Source: Prorocentrum cordatum
Lineage: Eukaryota > Sar > Dinophyceae > Prorocentrales > Prorocentraceae
Reading direction: 5' to 3'
Length of the DNA: 64,000 nucleotides
Assembly: GCA_963575745.1 (NCBI GenBank)
Contig: CAUYUJ010018726.1
Span: 303,496 to 367,495 of the forward strand
The notes beneath the pieces were generated by a model. That model saw only the letters and a list, made by a program, of their open reading frames with translations. It made no database searches and was not told the DNA's origin. A program made the position numbers and the translations under genes. Position 1 is the first letter of the stretch, and every line of letters starts with the position of its first letter. This document shows, piece after piece, positions 43,025-53,487 of the stretch.

Positions 43025-44975
43025 GCTAAGTGAGGGTGTCAGACGTGGTGGGGGGGCGCGGTGGGGGGGCCGGCGCCTGTTTTTATAGGGTGGGGGGTCC
43101 CTGAGAAAAGCACACGATGAGGATCCAGGAAGGTGGGGGTGTCAGACGTGGTGGGCGGGCGCGGTGGGTGTGCCGGCGCCTGTTTTTGTAGGGGGGGGGT
43201 CCTTGAGAAAAAGCACACGGAGAGGGTCCGGGAGGGTGGGGGTGTCAGAGGTGGGGGCGTGGCGCCTGTTTTTGTAGGGTGGGGGGTCCCTGGGAAGAAG
43301 TATACAGAGAGGATCCAGGAGGGTGGGGGTGTCAGACGTGGTGGGGGTCGCGGTGGGTGTGCCGGCGTTTGTTTTTGTAGGGTGGAGGGTCCCTGAGAAA
43401 AAGCACACGGAGAGGGTCCGGGAGGGTGGGGGTGTCAGACGTGGTGGGGAGGGCGCGGTGGGGGTGCCGGCGCCTGTTTTTGTAGGGCGGGAGGCCCTTG
43501 AGAAAAAACACGCCGTGAGGGTCCAGGAGGTGGGGGTGCCAGACGTGGTGGGGGGGGGGCGCGGTGGGGGTGCTGGCGCCTGTTTTTGTAGGGTGGGGGG
43601 TCCTTGAGAAAAAGCACACAGAGAGGGTCCAGGAGGGTGGGGGTGTCAGACGTGGTGGGGGGGCGCGGTGGGGGTGCCGGCGACTGTTTTTGTAGGGTGG
43701 AGGGTCCCTGAGAAAAAGCACAGAGGGTCCAGGAGGGTGGGGGTGTCAGAGGGGGGGGCGCAGTGGGGGTGCCGGCGCCTGTTTTTGTAGGGTGGGGGAG
43801 AAAAACAAACAGAGAGGGTCCAGGAGGGTGGGGGTGTCAGAGGTGGGGGGCGCGGTGGGGGGGCCGGCGTGTTTTTGTAGGGTGGGGGGTCCTGAGAAAA
43901 AGCACAGGGTCCAGGAGGGTGGGGGTGGACGTGGTGGGGGGGGCGCGGTGGGGGTGCCGGCGCCTGTTCTTGTAGGGTGGGGGGTCCCTGAGAAAAAGCG
44001 CACACAGAAGGTCCGGGAGGGTGGGGGTGTCAGACGGGGTGGGGGGACGCAGTGGGTGTGCCAGCGCCTGTTTTTGTAGGGTGGAAGGTCCCTGAGAAAA
44101 AGCACAGAGAGGGTCCAGGAGGGTAGGGGTGTCAGACGTGGTGGGGGGCGCGGTGGGGGTGGCAGCGCCTGTTTTTTCTAGGGTGGGGGGCCCTTGAGAA
44201 AACCACACACAGAGGGTCCAGGAGGTGGGGGTGCCAGACGTGGTGGGGGGGAAGCGCGGTGGGGGTGCCGGCGCCTGTTTTTGTGTAGGGTGGGGGGTCC
44301 CTGAGAAAAAGCACAGAGAGGGTCCAGGAGGGTGGGGGTGTCAAACGTTGTGGGGGGGCGCGGTGGGGGTGCCGGCGCTTGTTTTTGCATGGTGGGGGGT
44401 CCTTGGGAAAAACCGCGCAGAGAGGGTCCAGGAGGGTGGGGGCGTCAGACGGGGTGTGGGGTGTGGGGGGGCGCGGTGGGGGTGCCGGCGCCTGTTTTTG
44501 TAGGGTGGGTGGTCCCCTGAAAATAAATACACGCAGAGGGTCCAGGAGGGTGGGGGTGTCAGACGGGGTGGGGGAGCGCCGTGGGGGTGCCGGCGCCAGT
44601 TTTTATAGGGTGGGGGGTCCCTGAGAAAAAGCACAGAGAGGGTCCAGGAGGGTGGGGGTGTCAGACGGGGTCTGGGGGCGCAGTGGGGGTGCCGGCGCCT
44701 GTTTTTGTAGGGTGGGGGTTCCATTAGAAAGAACAAACAGAGAGGGTCCAGGAGGGTGGGGGTGTCAGACGGGGTAGGGGGGCGCGGTGGGGGGGCCGGC
44801 GTGTGTTCTTATAGGGTGGGGGGTCCTTGAGAAAAAGCACAGGGTCCAGGAGGGTGGGGGTGTCAGACGTGGTGGGGGGGTGCCAGGGCCTGTTTTTGTA
44901 GGGTGGGGGGCCCTTGAGAAAACACACGGGGAGGGTCCAGGAGGGGGGCGCGGTGGGGGTGCCGGCGCCTTTTTT
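43025..44975 (+). repeat. ~100-bp G-rich satellite, ~19 copies
   Basis: Units: GGTCCAGGAGGGTGGGGGTGTCAGACGTGGTGGGGGG, GCGCGGTGGGGGTGCCGGCG, CCTGTTTTTGTAGGGTGGGG, GGTCC(C/T)TGAGAAAAAGCAC. Solo or partial copies occur at 46670-46800 and 48449-48507. Strand-asymmetric G runs give R-loop and G-quadruplex potential. ORFs are shadows of the array. Confidence 0.95.
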
Positions 44976-45104
44976 ACCTAACAGCGAAGACTGATAGGTT
45001 TCTAGTGGGCTCGAAAGAAAGCATCATGACTCCCCAGGGGGGTCTGGGCAGATGCCGGACGGGTGCCGCGGGAATCCGGGCACTCATTTCTTAGCCAACA
45101 GTAA

Positions 45105-45455
45105 CGCACTTCGTGGTCTTCGAGTTCCCAGAACTCCATTCCTGGGCATGATTTTGAATGCCCGGAGCCAACTGTAGGCCACTTCGTGTTCTTCGAGTTC
45201 CCAGAACTCCATTCCTGGGCATGATTTTGAATGCCCAGAGCCAACTGTAGGCCACTTCGTGGTCTTCGAGTTCCCAGAACGTCATTCTTGGGCATGATTT
45301 TGAATGCCCGGAGCCAACTGTAGGCCACTTCGTGGTCTTCGAGTTCCCAGAACTCCATTCTTGGGCTTGATTTTGAATGCCCGGAGCCAACTGTAGGCCA
45401 CTTCGTGTTCTTCGAGTTCCCAGAACTCCACTCCCGGGCCACATTTTGAATGCTG
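45105..45455 (+). repeat. 73-bp tandem repeat, 5 copies
   Basis: CTTCGAGTTCCCAGAAC recurs at a constant 73-bp spacing (about 45118, 45191, 45264, 45337 and 45410). Units are nearly identical, indicating recent amplification. Confidence 0.95.
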
Positions 45456-46515
45456 AGGCAGGCTGATGCTGAGGCTGAGGCAGGCTGAGGCTGAGGCAGG
45501 CTGAGGCTGAGGCCGAGGCTGAAGGCAGACTGAGGCTGAGGCTGAAGCAGGCTGAGGCTGAGGCTGAGGCAGGCTGAGGCTGAGGCAGGCTGAGGCTGAG
45601 GCAGGCTGAGGCTGAGGCTGAGGCTGATGCAGGCTGAGGCTGAGGCAGGCTGAGGCTGAGGCCGAGGCTGAAGGCAGACTGAGGCTGAGGCTGAAGCAGG
45701 CTGAGGCTGAGGCTGAGGCAGGCTGAGGCTGAGGCTGAGGCAGGCTGATGCTGAGGCAGGCTGAGGCTGAGGCTGAGGCTGCAGGCTGAGGCTGAGGCAG
45801 GCTGAGGCTGAGGCCGAGGCGAGGCTGAGGCTGAGGCTGAGGCAGGCTGAGGCTGAGGCTGAGGCAGGCTGATGCTGAGGCAGGCTGAGGCTGAGGCTGA
45901 GGCTGATGCAGGCTGAGGCTGAGGCAGGCTGAGGCTGAGGCCGAGGCTGAAGGCAGACTGAGGCTGAGGCTGAAGCAGGCTGAGGCTGAGGCTGAGGCAG
46001 GCTGAGGCTGAGGCTGAGGCAGGCTGATGCTGAGGCAGGCTGAGGCTGAGGCTGAGGCTGATGCAGGCTGAGGCTGAGGCAGGCTGAGGCTGAGGCCGAG
46101 GCTGAAGGCAGACTGAGGCTGAGGCTGAAGCAGGCTGAGGCTGAGGCTGAGGCAGGCTGAGGCTGAGGCTGAGGCAGGCTGATGCTGAGGCAGGCTGAGG
46201 CTGAGGCTGAGGCTGATGCAGGCTGAGGCTGAGGCAGGCTGAGGCTGAGGCCGAGGCTGAAGGCAGACTGAGGCTGAGGCTGAAGCAGGCTGAGGCTGAG
46301 GCTGAGGCAGGCTGAGGCTGAGGCAGGCTGATGCTGAGGCAGGCTGAGGCTGAGGCTGAGGCTGATGCAGGCTGAGGCTGAGGCAGGCTGAGGCTGAGGC
46401 CGAGGCTGAAGGCAGACTGAGGCTGAGGCTGAAGCAGGCTGAGGCTGAGGCTGAGGCAGGCTGAGGCTGAGGCAGGCTGAGGCTGAGGCTGAGGCAGGGT
46501 GAGGCTGAGGCTGTA
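45455..46515 (+). repeat. GAGGCTGAGGCAGGCT minisatellite with ~150-bp higher-order unit
   Basis: Six-base GAGGCT/GGCTGA units. The variant GGCCGAGGCTGAAGGCAGAC recurs about every 130-156 bp (near 45511, 45661, 45940, 46096, 46247 and 46399), marking a higher-order repeat. The 421-codon minus ORF (Ser/Ala/Leu/Gln/Pro) is a shadow of it. Confidence 0.95.
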
Positions 46516-46669
46516 ACTGCGACTGCCGTTGCCACTGCGACTGTCATCGCGAATGCGACTACGACTGCGAGAACAGCAGAATTCTACAACTGGATTTCCA
46601 TCTGAATCTTAAGGGGAATGCTTCCAGATATGCTCCTACACATCGCTGTTAGGTTGCTTTGCCGGGATA

Positions 46670-46800
46670 ATTTTGTAGGGTGGGGGTCCTTGAGAAAAGC
46701 ACACACAGAGGGTCCAGGAGGGTGGGGGTGTCAGACGTGGTGGGGGGGCGCGGTGGGGGCGCCGGCGCCTGTTTTTGTAGGGTGGGGGGTCCTGGGAGAC
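46670..46800 (+). repeat. Partial copies of the ~100-bp G-rich satellite
   Basis: About 1.3 units identical in style to the 43-45 kb array, immediately before the non-LTR fragment. Confidence 0.9.
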
Positions 46801-46839
46801 GACCGGTTCTGCGAGAAACACACACTCAGGAGGCAAGGC

Positions 46840-48193
46840 TGCTAGCTTGCTGGAAGCTCTCGGGGCACTGGAGGACGCTCAAGTCAGTGTGCCTCCTTCT
46901 GCAAGCTGGGCTACTCCATGCGCGTGATCCCGCCGACGGCGCACACCGGCGCTTTGCAGAGGCCATGGCTTCTGCCGTCCGCGCCTGCCTGGAGCAACTC
47001 AGCGGGTCCGCCCCCTTCTGGAGACTCTTGGAAGCAAGCGCAGCTCAAACTCAACCGAGGTGGGCTCGGGCCCCGCTCCTCCGAGAGGCACGCCGCGGCC
47101 GCCTACTTGGCCTCGCGCGCCCGCGGCGCCGAACTCTGCCGACAGCTCTACGCAGCCTACGACGACGCCGACGGCGGGGACGGAGGCAGCCTGGCGGCGG
47201 CGACGCAGGCATTCAACGACGCAGTCCTGCCAGCGGACCGAATCGAGTTCGACCCTTCCAAACATGGGGACCAGCGGCTCCTCTCCGAGAAGGTAGACGA
47301 CACCGTCCACGACGAGCTCTGGCAGCGCGCCTCGCCAGCCACGTGAACCCACCTCAACTTGGTGGCGGCCCCAGGCGCTAGCGCCTTCCTGCAGGCCCCC
47401 CCGAGCCGGGCTCTTGGCACCGACTTCCCGCACAGCTTGATGCAGGTAGCGCTTCAACGCCGCCTTCGACACCAGCTGCTCGACGAGGAGGCCTTCTGCC
47501 TGGCGTGCGGAGAGGTGATGGACGTGTTCGCAGATCACGCGCTCACTTGCAGCTGCCACGACGACCCCGCACGAAGCGCCACAACTGCCTCCGGAACCAG
47601 GCCTGGCACGAGGCGGTGGCCGCGGGCTACGCCGGGGCGGAACTCGAGCGCCCGGGCCTGCTGCCGCCGCGCGCGCCCGGCGAGGGCCCCCAGGCCGGGG
47701 AGGCCGGCGGCGACGACCTGGACGGCGACGGGAGGTGCCCCGAGGACGTTTTCGTCCCGCGCTGGCGAGGCGGCACGCCTGCGGCGTGGGACTTCGCTGT
47801 GACCTCGGGCCTCCGCGCGGACCTGCTCGCACTTTCGGCCGCGGAGGGCGGCGGCGAGGCGGCGACCCGCTACGAGGAGCAGAAGCGCCTGCACCTGGAC
47901 ACGGCGCGCAGATGCTCAGAGGCCGGCCTGACGTTCATACCGACGGTATGCGAGGCCCACGGCGGCGGCTGGGCCGCGAGGCGCGACGCGCCTTCGCGGT
48001 GCTCGCCAAGCGCGCGGCCGACGCTATTGGAGACGACGCCGCGGTCGCGGCCGACCAGGTTGCCCAGCGACTTTCAGTTTCCTTGCGCAAGGAAAATGCG
48101 CGGGCAGTGCTGCGACGCCTCCAGCCGCGAGCGGGCGCGACGGCCGCGCGCCTGGCCGCGGCCACGGCAGCCGCCACGGCGGATGCCGTGTGA
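46840..48193 (+). pseudogene. C-terminal zinc-finger and restriction-like endonuclease region of a non-LTR element
   Basis: Sense passes through frame 1 (46918-47346, a stop, then 47359-~47560), frame 3 (to ~47960) and frame 2 (to the stop at 48191-48193). Recognisable in order: GGLGPRSSERHAAAAYLASRA; FLQAPPSRALGTDFPHSLMQVALQRRL; a CCHC-type cluster CLACGEVMDVFADHALTCSC; RHNCLR; then EDVFVPRW...WDFAVTSGLRAD...YEEQK, which fits the R-H-x/P-D...D...E-x2-K style of restriction-like endonucleases in R2/CRE-type non-LTR elements; and AQRLSVSLRKENARAVLRR at the end. No RT part is present, so it is 5'-truncated. One stop and two frameshifts indicate a dead copy. Confidence 0.65.
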
Positions 48194-48880
48194 GCTGCCT
48201 CCAGACCCCCAGAGCTTCTGACCACGACGACCCCCGACCCGCCGACCCACGACCCCCAGACCCACGCCCCCTTGACCTCTGACCCAATCGGTGGCGGGAG
48301 TTTCGGCCACGCTTTCCGGACAGCTTCTGACAGCTGATTTCGGCGCGCATTTGGCGTGTCGTGGCCTCCCCGTTTGGAGCTGGCTGTGGCAAGTGCGCAG
48401 ACTCCCGGTCGAGTCCCTCAGAACATTCGGCCTGGCGGTGAGGCAACGGGGCCCAGGAAGGTGGGGGTGTCAGACGTGGTGGGGGGGCGCGGTGGGGGTG
48501 CGACAGGGAGACGTTAATTATCCATATGGAAAAGGAGTGGAGGTGGAGGGGGAGGAGGAGGAGGAGGAAGGAGGAGGAGGAGGAGGAGGAGGAGGAGGAG
48601 CAACCAACTCCCCGGGGCGGGGCCCCCTGCAATTCATCATAGCCTCAGCAGCTGACTTGACGGAGCTGCGCGGGGCCGTTGGCGCGTGCAGCAGGCGGGG
48701 CGGGCAGATGTTATGTCCGTTCGGTGCCGCCCTCCCCGCACTGGCGCGGGCGGGGGGGGGGCGGCGAGCCCAGGGTTGAGTCGGGCGTGCCCCTCTATGA
48801 GAGGATGGGGGGCGACTTCTGAATTTTACCATGTTTAAATATGAATTGTTTATTTTTCATTTGTCCTCCAATATCTGCCT
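48194..48880. other. Interval between the non-LTR fragment and mtnA
   Basis: It holds GACCCC-type repeats (48200-48290), a partial unit of the G-rich satellite (48449-48507) and a GGA tract (48539-48602). A pyrimidine-rich stretch ends in CTGTAG at 48879-48884, a possible trans-splice acceptor for mtnA. Confidence 0.45.
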
Positions 48881-48996
48881 GTAGGGGGACATGCCCGACC
48901 TAAGCCCAGGGTGCAGGTGGCGACGATCGGCTCCGCTGCCGCCCTGGCTCGAGCCCAGGCAACGATTTTGAGTGCTCCGCGCGTGCAAGGGGCACC

Positions 48997-49098
48997 ATGC
49001 GGGTGGACGGCAAATGGTACCGCACGATTTGGCTCCAGAGTGAGGCCACGGTGCAGATCATCGACCAGCGGTTTCTTCCCCACGACTTCGTCGTGGAG
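48997..49098 (+). CDS. mtnA: mtnA exon 1
   Basis: 34 codons from the ATG to VVE. GAGGACATC occurs at the donor (49096-49104) and again at the acceptor of exon 2 (49449-49457). Confidence 0.8.
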
Positions 49099-52000
49099 GA
49101 CATCCGCAGAAGCTGCCTGTGTGCCACCACCGTACCTGGCCAGGGCCATCCTGGGCCCCAGGATAGCTCACAAACCCTCAAGGCCTCAGGCATGAGGGGG
49201 CGTGCGCCATGCCATGACCCAGGGTGGCCCTGGCCAGGCGGTGGTGGTGTCTTGGTGTATACACGCCTTCCGCATAGGCGCGTGTCGACCAAACTCCGCT
49301 CAAAATCGGTCCGCGGACACCTAGGGTTCATCCCGGTCTGTTTTCCGAGCTGCGTCCAGCCGCAGCGAGAACCTTCAGGAGCACCCCGAAGACCTCCGAA
49401 ACAAGAGTCTCAGAGTAGGGGGTGCAGTGCGTGGGTGGTGCCCGCGCAGAGGACATCACCACGGTGGAGGAGATGGCCGCCGCCATCAAGGACATGGCAA
49501 GTCTTGCTTCAAGGCCCCGGAATCTGACCCACTCGGAGGTCCCTGGAGATCCCAGGGGGCCCCCCGCTGCCCTGGGAGGCCCCAGAGGCCTCCGGAGGCA
49601 CCTGGAAGAGGCCCGACGAGGGCCAAGAGCGTCCGATGAATCTCCCCTTTCCGACCCTCGAGGGTCGAGGGCAGAGTTCGGCACCAAGGACATGCACGTG
49701 CGCGGCGCGGGCCTGATCGGCTGCGCCGCCGCGTACGGCATCTACCTTGCCGCCAGGGCGGCCGCCGCGGCCGACGAGCTCGTGCTCGAGGCGGTGGCGG
49801 CGGCCGGCGTGAGGCTGCGGGCCACGAGGCCGCGCGGAGGGGGGGCGAAGTGGCGAGGTGGAGCAGTGGAGGACGTGGAGGGTGAAGCGGGGGGCCTGCA
49901 ACCTTCGCCTTGCAGCAAGACCCAGGGCGGAACGTTTTACCCTGTTCGTGGCCTCCGCGGACCCTCGCCGAGCCCTGGGACCTCCGAAAAGGACTCGGGA
50001 TGAAAAGCCAGTCACGCGGAATGGGTCGAGATTTCTGGAGGTTCGCGTTGTGAAACAAACGTGGCGTCGGGAGTCTGGGGAGAGGGAGGAGGCTGACCTT
50101 TGGGGATGAGCCTTTTGTCAGGGACCGCATGCGTCATAAAACCCTGGCCTGGCGATTGCATTGGGTAAAATAGGGGCTTAGTCACCAGTGGCTCGCTGTC
50201 CCGCAGGTAGCTCCCCCCACAGCCTCTCCCGTTTCTGCGGGGGCTGCGCTGACGTGGTCAAGAGGAGAAGGAGGAGGAGGAAGAGGACGAGGATGATGAT
50301 GAGGAGGAGGAGGAGGAAGACGGTCAGTGAAAATCCAAGACGCATCAGCCATGTTGCAATTTACTTTCCAAGTTCCCTATTCAGAGTTCCTATCAGATTT
50401 CCTTGCTTGCGGGAAGTGCCCCATTCAAAGACAACAATCTGAGAATCCTGCATCGTGCCGAGGGGTTCCAACGCCACGAATCAACGTGACTGCTGCGTCC
50501 TGATAAACCGTGTTAGAACGCCCGTCCTGGGACTTCAACACCGCGGAGCAACGTGATTTGTCGCGTCCTGACAGTCTTGAATCGTGCCACAACACAATTT
50601 CTGGGACTTCAGCGATGCGGATTTCTAGAACTGCTGCGAACGTTCAAAAACAATATGTGCGACGTGATGGCGATAGCCACATTTTGAAACGATGCCGTCC
50701 TCCATCCTTGAAGCGGCTCCAAACTTTGAAGACGAAAATGCGCGGTGCCAAGGCGAGAGCCATATTTTGAAAGCGACCAGCCCTCCATCCTCCAAACCGT
50801 TGCACGCTACTATGACAAGTGCGCGCGGTGCTAAGGCGAGAGTCACACTCAGGAAACGATCCGTCCCCCTCTATCCCTGAAGCTGCTGCAGATTCAGCTC
50901 CAGGATCGTAAATAGCGAGGAAGTCGCAGGCGAAACTCCCGGCTCGCCCTGCCGGCACCCTTCGCCGCCGTCGCCGCTGGGCCCCGATGCCGGTCCGGCC
51001 GGCTCGCCGCCGCCCGCCACCGCCGCCCGTGCAATGCGATTGCAATCGCATTGCATTGCAATCTCAGCGCGTTGCGCTGCAGTCGCATTGCGTTGCTTTG
51101 AATTGCTTCGCATGGCGTCGCACCACATAGATTGCACCACATGGATTGTACCACCTAGATTGCACCACATTGATTGCACCACCTAGATCGCACCGCATAG
51201 ATTGCAAGAGTTCACTGTTTTGGTCCACCCTGGCTACCATGTATAAGGAAAAGGATGGAGGAGGAGGATGAGGAGAAGGAGGAGGAGGAGGATGAGGACG
51301 TCCGTGTCCCTAGAGATCAGCAGAGGCCCCCACAGCTTCTTCCCGTAGCTCCCCAGAGAGGTCTCCGGAGGCCTCCCGGAAACGGCCAGGAGGCCAGGAG
51401 GGCCGAAAAGCCTCGATTCTCCGCTCCTCCTCCTCGGTCGGTCGGTCGGTCGAAAGGCGGAAAGTCGACGCCACAATGGAGAGATAAGGGCGAGAAGACC
51501 ACTGGGTGAAGAACGGAGCAGCGGCAAAAGCAAGCAGATCAGCAAGTGGACCTGAGCAGATGCCAGCGCCAGAAGGCGCGATCCCACACTGGCCGTGGGC
51601 TGGCACAAACAAAACAATGGGGTACTATCGCTTAAAGTGGATGGGCACTTAAGACAGAGAAAGGAAATACACGAGTGGTAAGAAAAGAATAGACCTTCCC
51701 CCAAGGTTGACAAGAGTGCTACTGCCAGGGGCGCAGCGAAGCTTCCCATATGGAACACTTCACACCATGCAACTACTGCCATTAAGGTGGCGCGCCTGGC
51801 GGAGCTATGGTGGGCTCGGAAATCCTTCATTGCATGGCCATTCACACTCCTATCTAGTTCGTGGTGGTCAGCCACGCTGCCACTCTGCAACTCAATAGGA
51901 TAATGATGAAGAGAAACAAGAGAAGCAGACCGTCACGTCACATCACACACTCGGGTCCGACTGAACTGTGGGATTGTGGATCATACAATCCATGGCCATC

Positions 52001-53456
52001 GTTCCAACCACGTAGGGGTCGAGTGGGGATGTGAACCGTCGTAGTCCTATCGGCACCTCCCAGCCGTCGTCACAACTGCTGAGGTCAATCCTGCTCCTGA
52101 GTGACCGCTCGTCATTGAGGGTCCATCGGAGCCTGCTAGCAGCTGCAGACGGGAGAGGGGAGGGGAAAGGATTACAACTCAACTCGGGATAGCGTACCGA
52201 AATCTCCTGGACCAAAGAGGCCGCCAAAAACTGGCACAGCAGGGACGGATATGTCTTGGTGTGCACACTGCGCCACAAACCATCAACGCCAACCCCCGAT
52301 AGACCCCTATGCGGCTGGGAATGGGTGCACCTGCCTGCCCCTTCTTTAGCATCCAAGATGGTGGCCATGGTTGGCACGTGGATGGCAAGGAGGGTGGTCG
52401 GTTTCAAGACTCTAGCTCCAAACATGCACTGGTGAATGTGGTGAGCCTTGACCCCAGGAAGCCCCAGAAGACGAAGCATTTGGGGGAGATGCCAAGAGCT
52501 GGGGGCCTCAGGAACCAGGGGGTTGGTGGAGGGATGCTCCATGATGGCTGGCACCTCGTGAACCCAAGCCTCGTACAAGAGCCTGACTGTAGCGCGCAAG
52601 AGTACATTGCCAAGCCTTACCTGTTCACGCTCACGACGGTTGAGATGCCCTAGCCCCCACAAATGGCATGCAGTGCGAAGGGGTCGAGGGGGTCGCCTTC
52701 CTCCAGGCGCGTCGGCAGGGACGGGCAAGCATCGTGCCGAAGACCAGGTTTCGCAGGGCGGCCCCGCAAGGATGGCCGCCACGCGTCCCGAGCGGAGGAG
52801 AGAAATCCAGAGGGCAATCGTGTCAGGGGCCGTGGGATCCCCATGAACAGGGTGGTTGGCAATATCCACGCTCAGGACCAAGTTGGCAGGAAAACGCCCC
52901 AAAATGTCCTCAACATGCCATTGGAAATCATATAGCCTCCGACATCCCGAGAACAGGTGAAGGATAAACTTGATGGGGCCTGGTGGGGAGCGGGAGGTGA
53001 CAGAAGGACCCTGGGAGAGGAGGCTCGGGGGGGACCTCAACAACAACAGCTCCTCCTCCTCCTCCTCCTCCTCCTCCTCCTCCTCCTCCTCCTCCTCCTC
53101 CTCCCTCGGGAGGGGAGGGAGCAAGAGAGGGAGCAGGAGAGGCGGTGGAGGATGCCGTCCCCCCGTCCCTGCCGATCACGGGCCGCTGGGCTCCCGCAGC
53201 CTCAGGCCTCAGTCCCCGAGGGGGGCGGGGCACGCTCACGCGGTCGAGCGGCTGCGGCGGCGAGGACGGCGGCCAGCCACGGCGGCGACGGCGGCGACAG
53301 CGAGAGGCCGACGGCCGTGAACCTGGCGGTGGGCGCCGCCCGCGTGGAGGCAGCGGTCGGGGCGGCCCTGCAGGGCGGGGGCGGTGCCGCCGCCGCGGTC
53401 GCCGCCGCGAAGGCGAACGCCGCCGCCTTCGCGGTCGCCGCCGTAGTCGTCGCCGC

Positions 53457-53487
<31 letters not shown>

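Noticed and set aside
45282-46547. 421-codon minus-strand ORF rich in Ser, Ala, Leu, Gln and Pro
   Set aside because: Shadow of the GGCTGA minisatellite and part of the 73-bp array; no non-repetitive domain.
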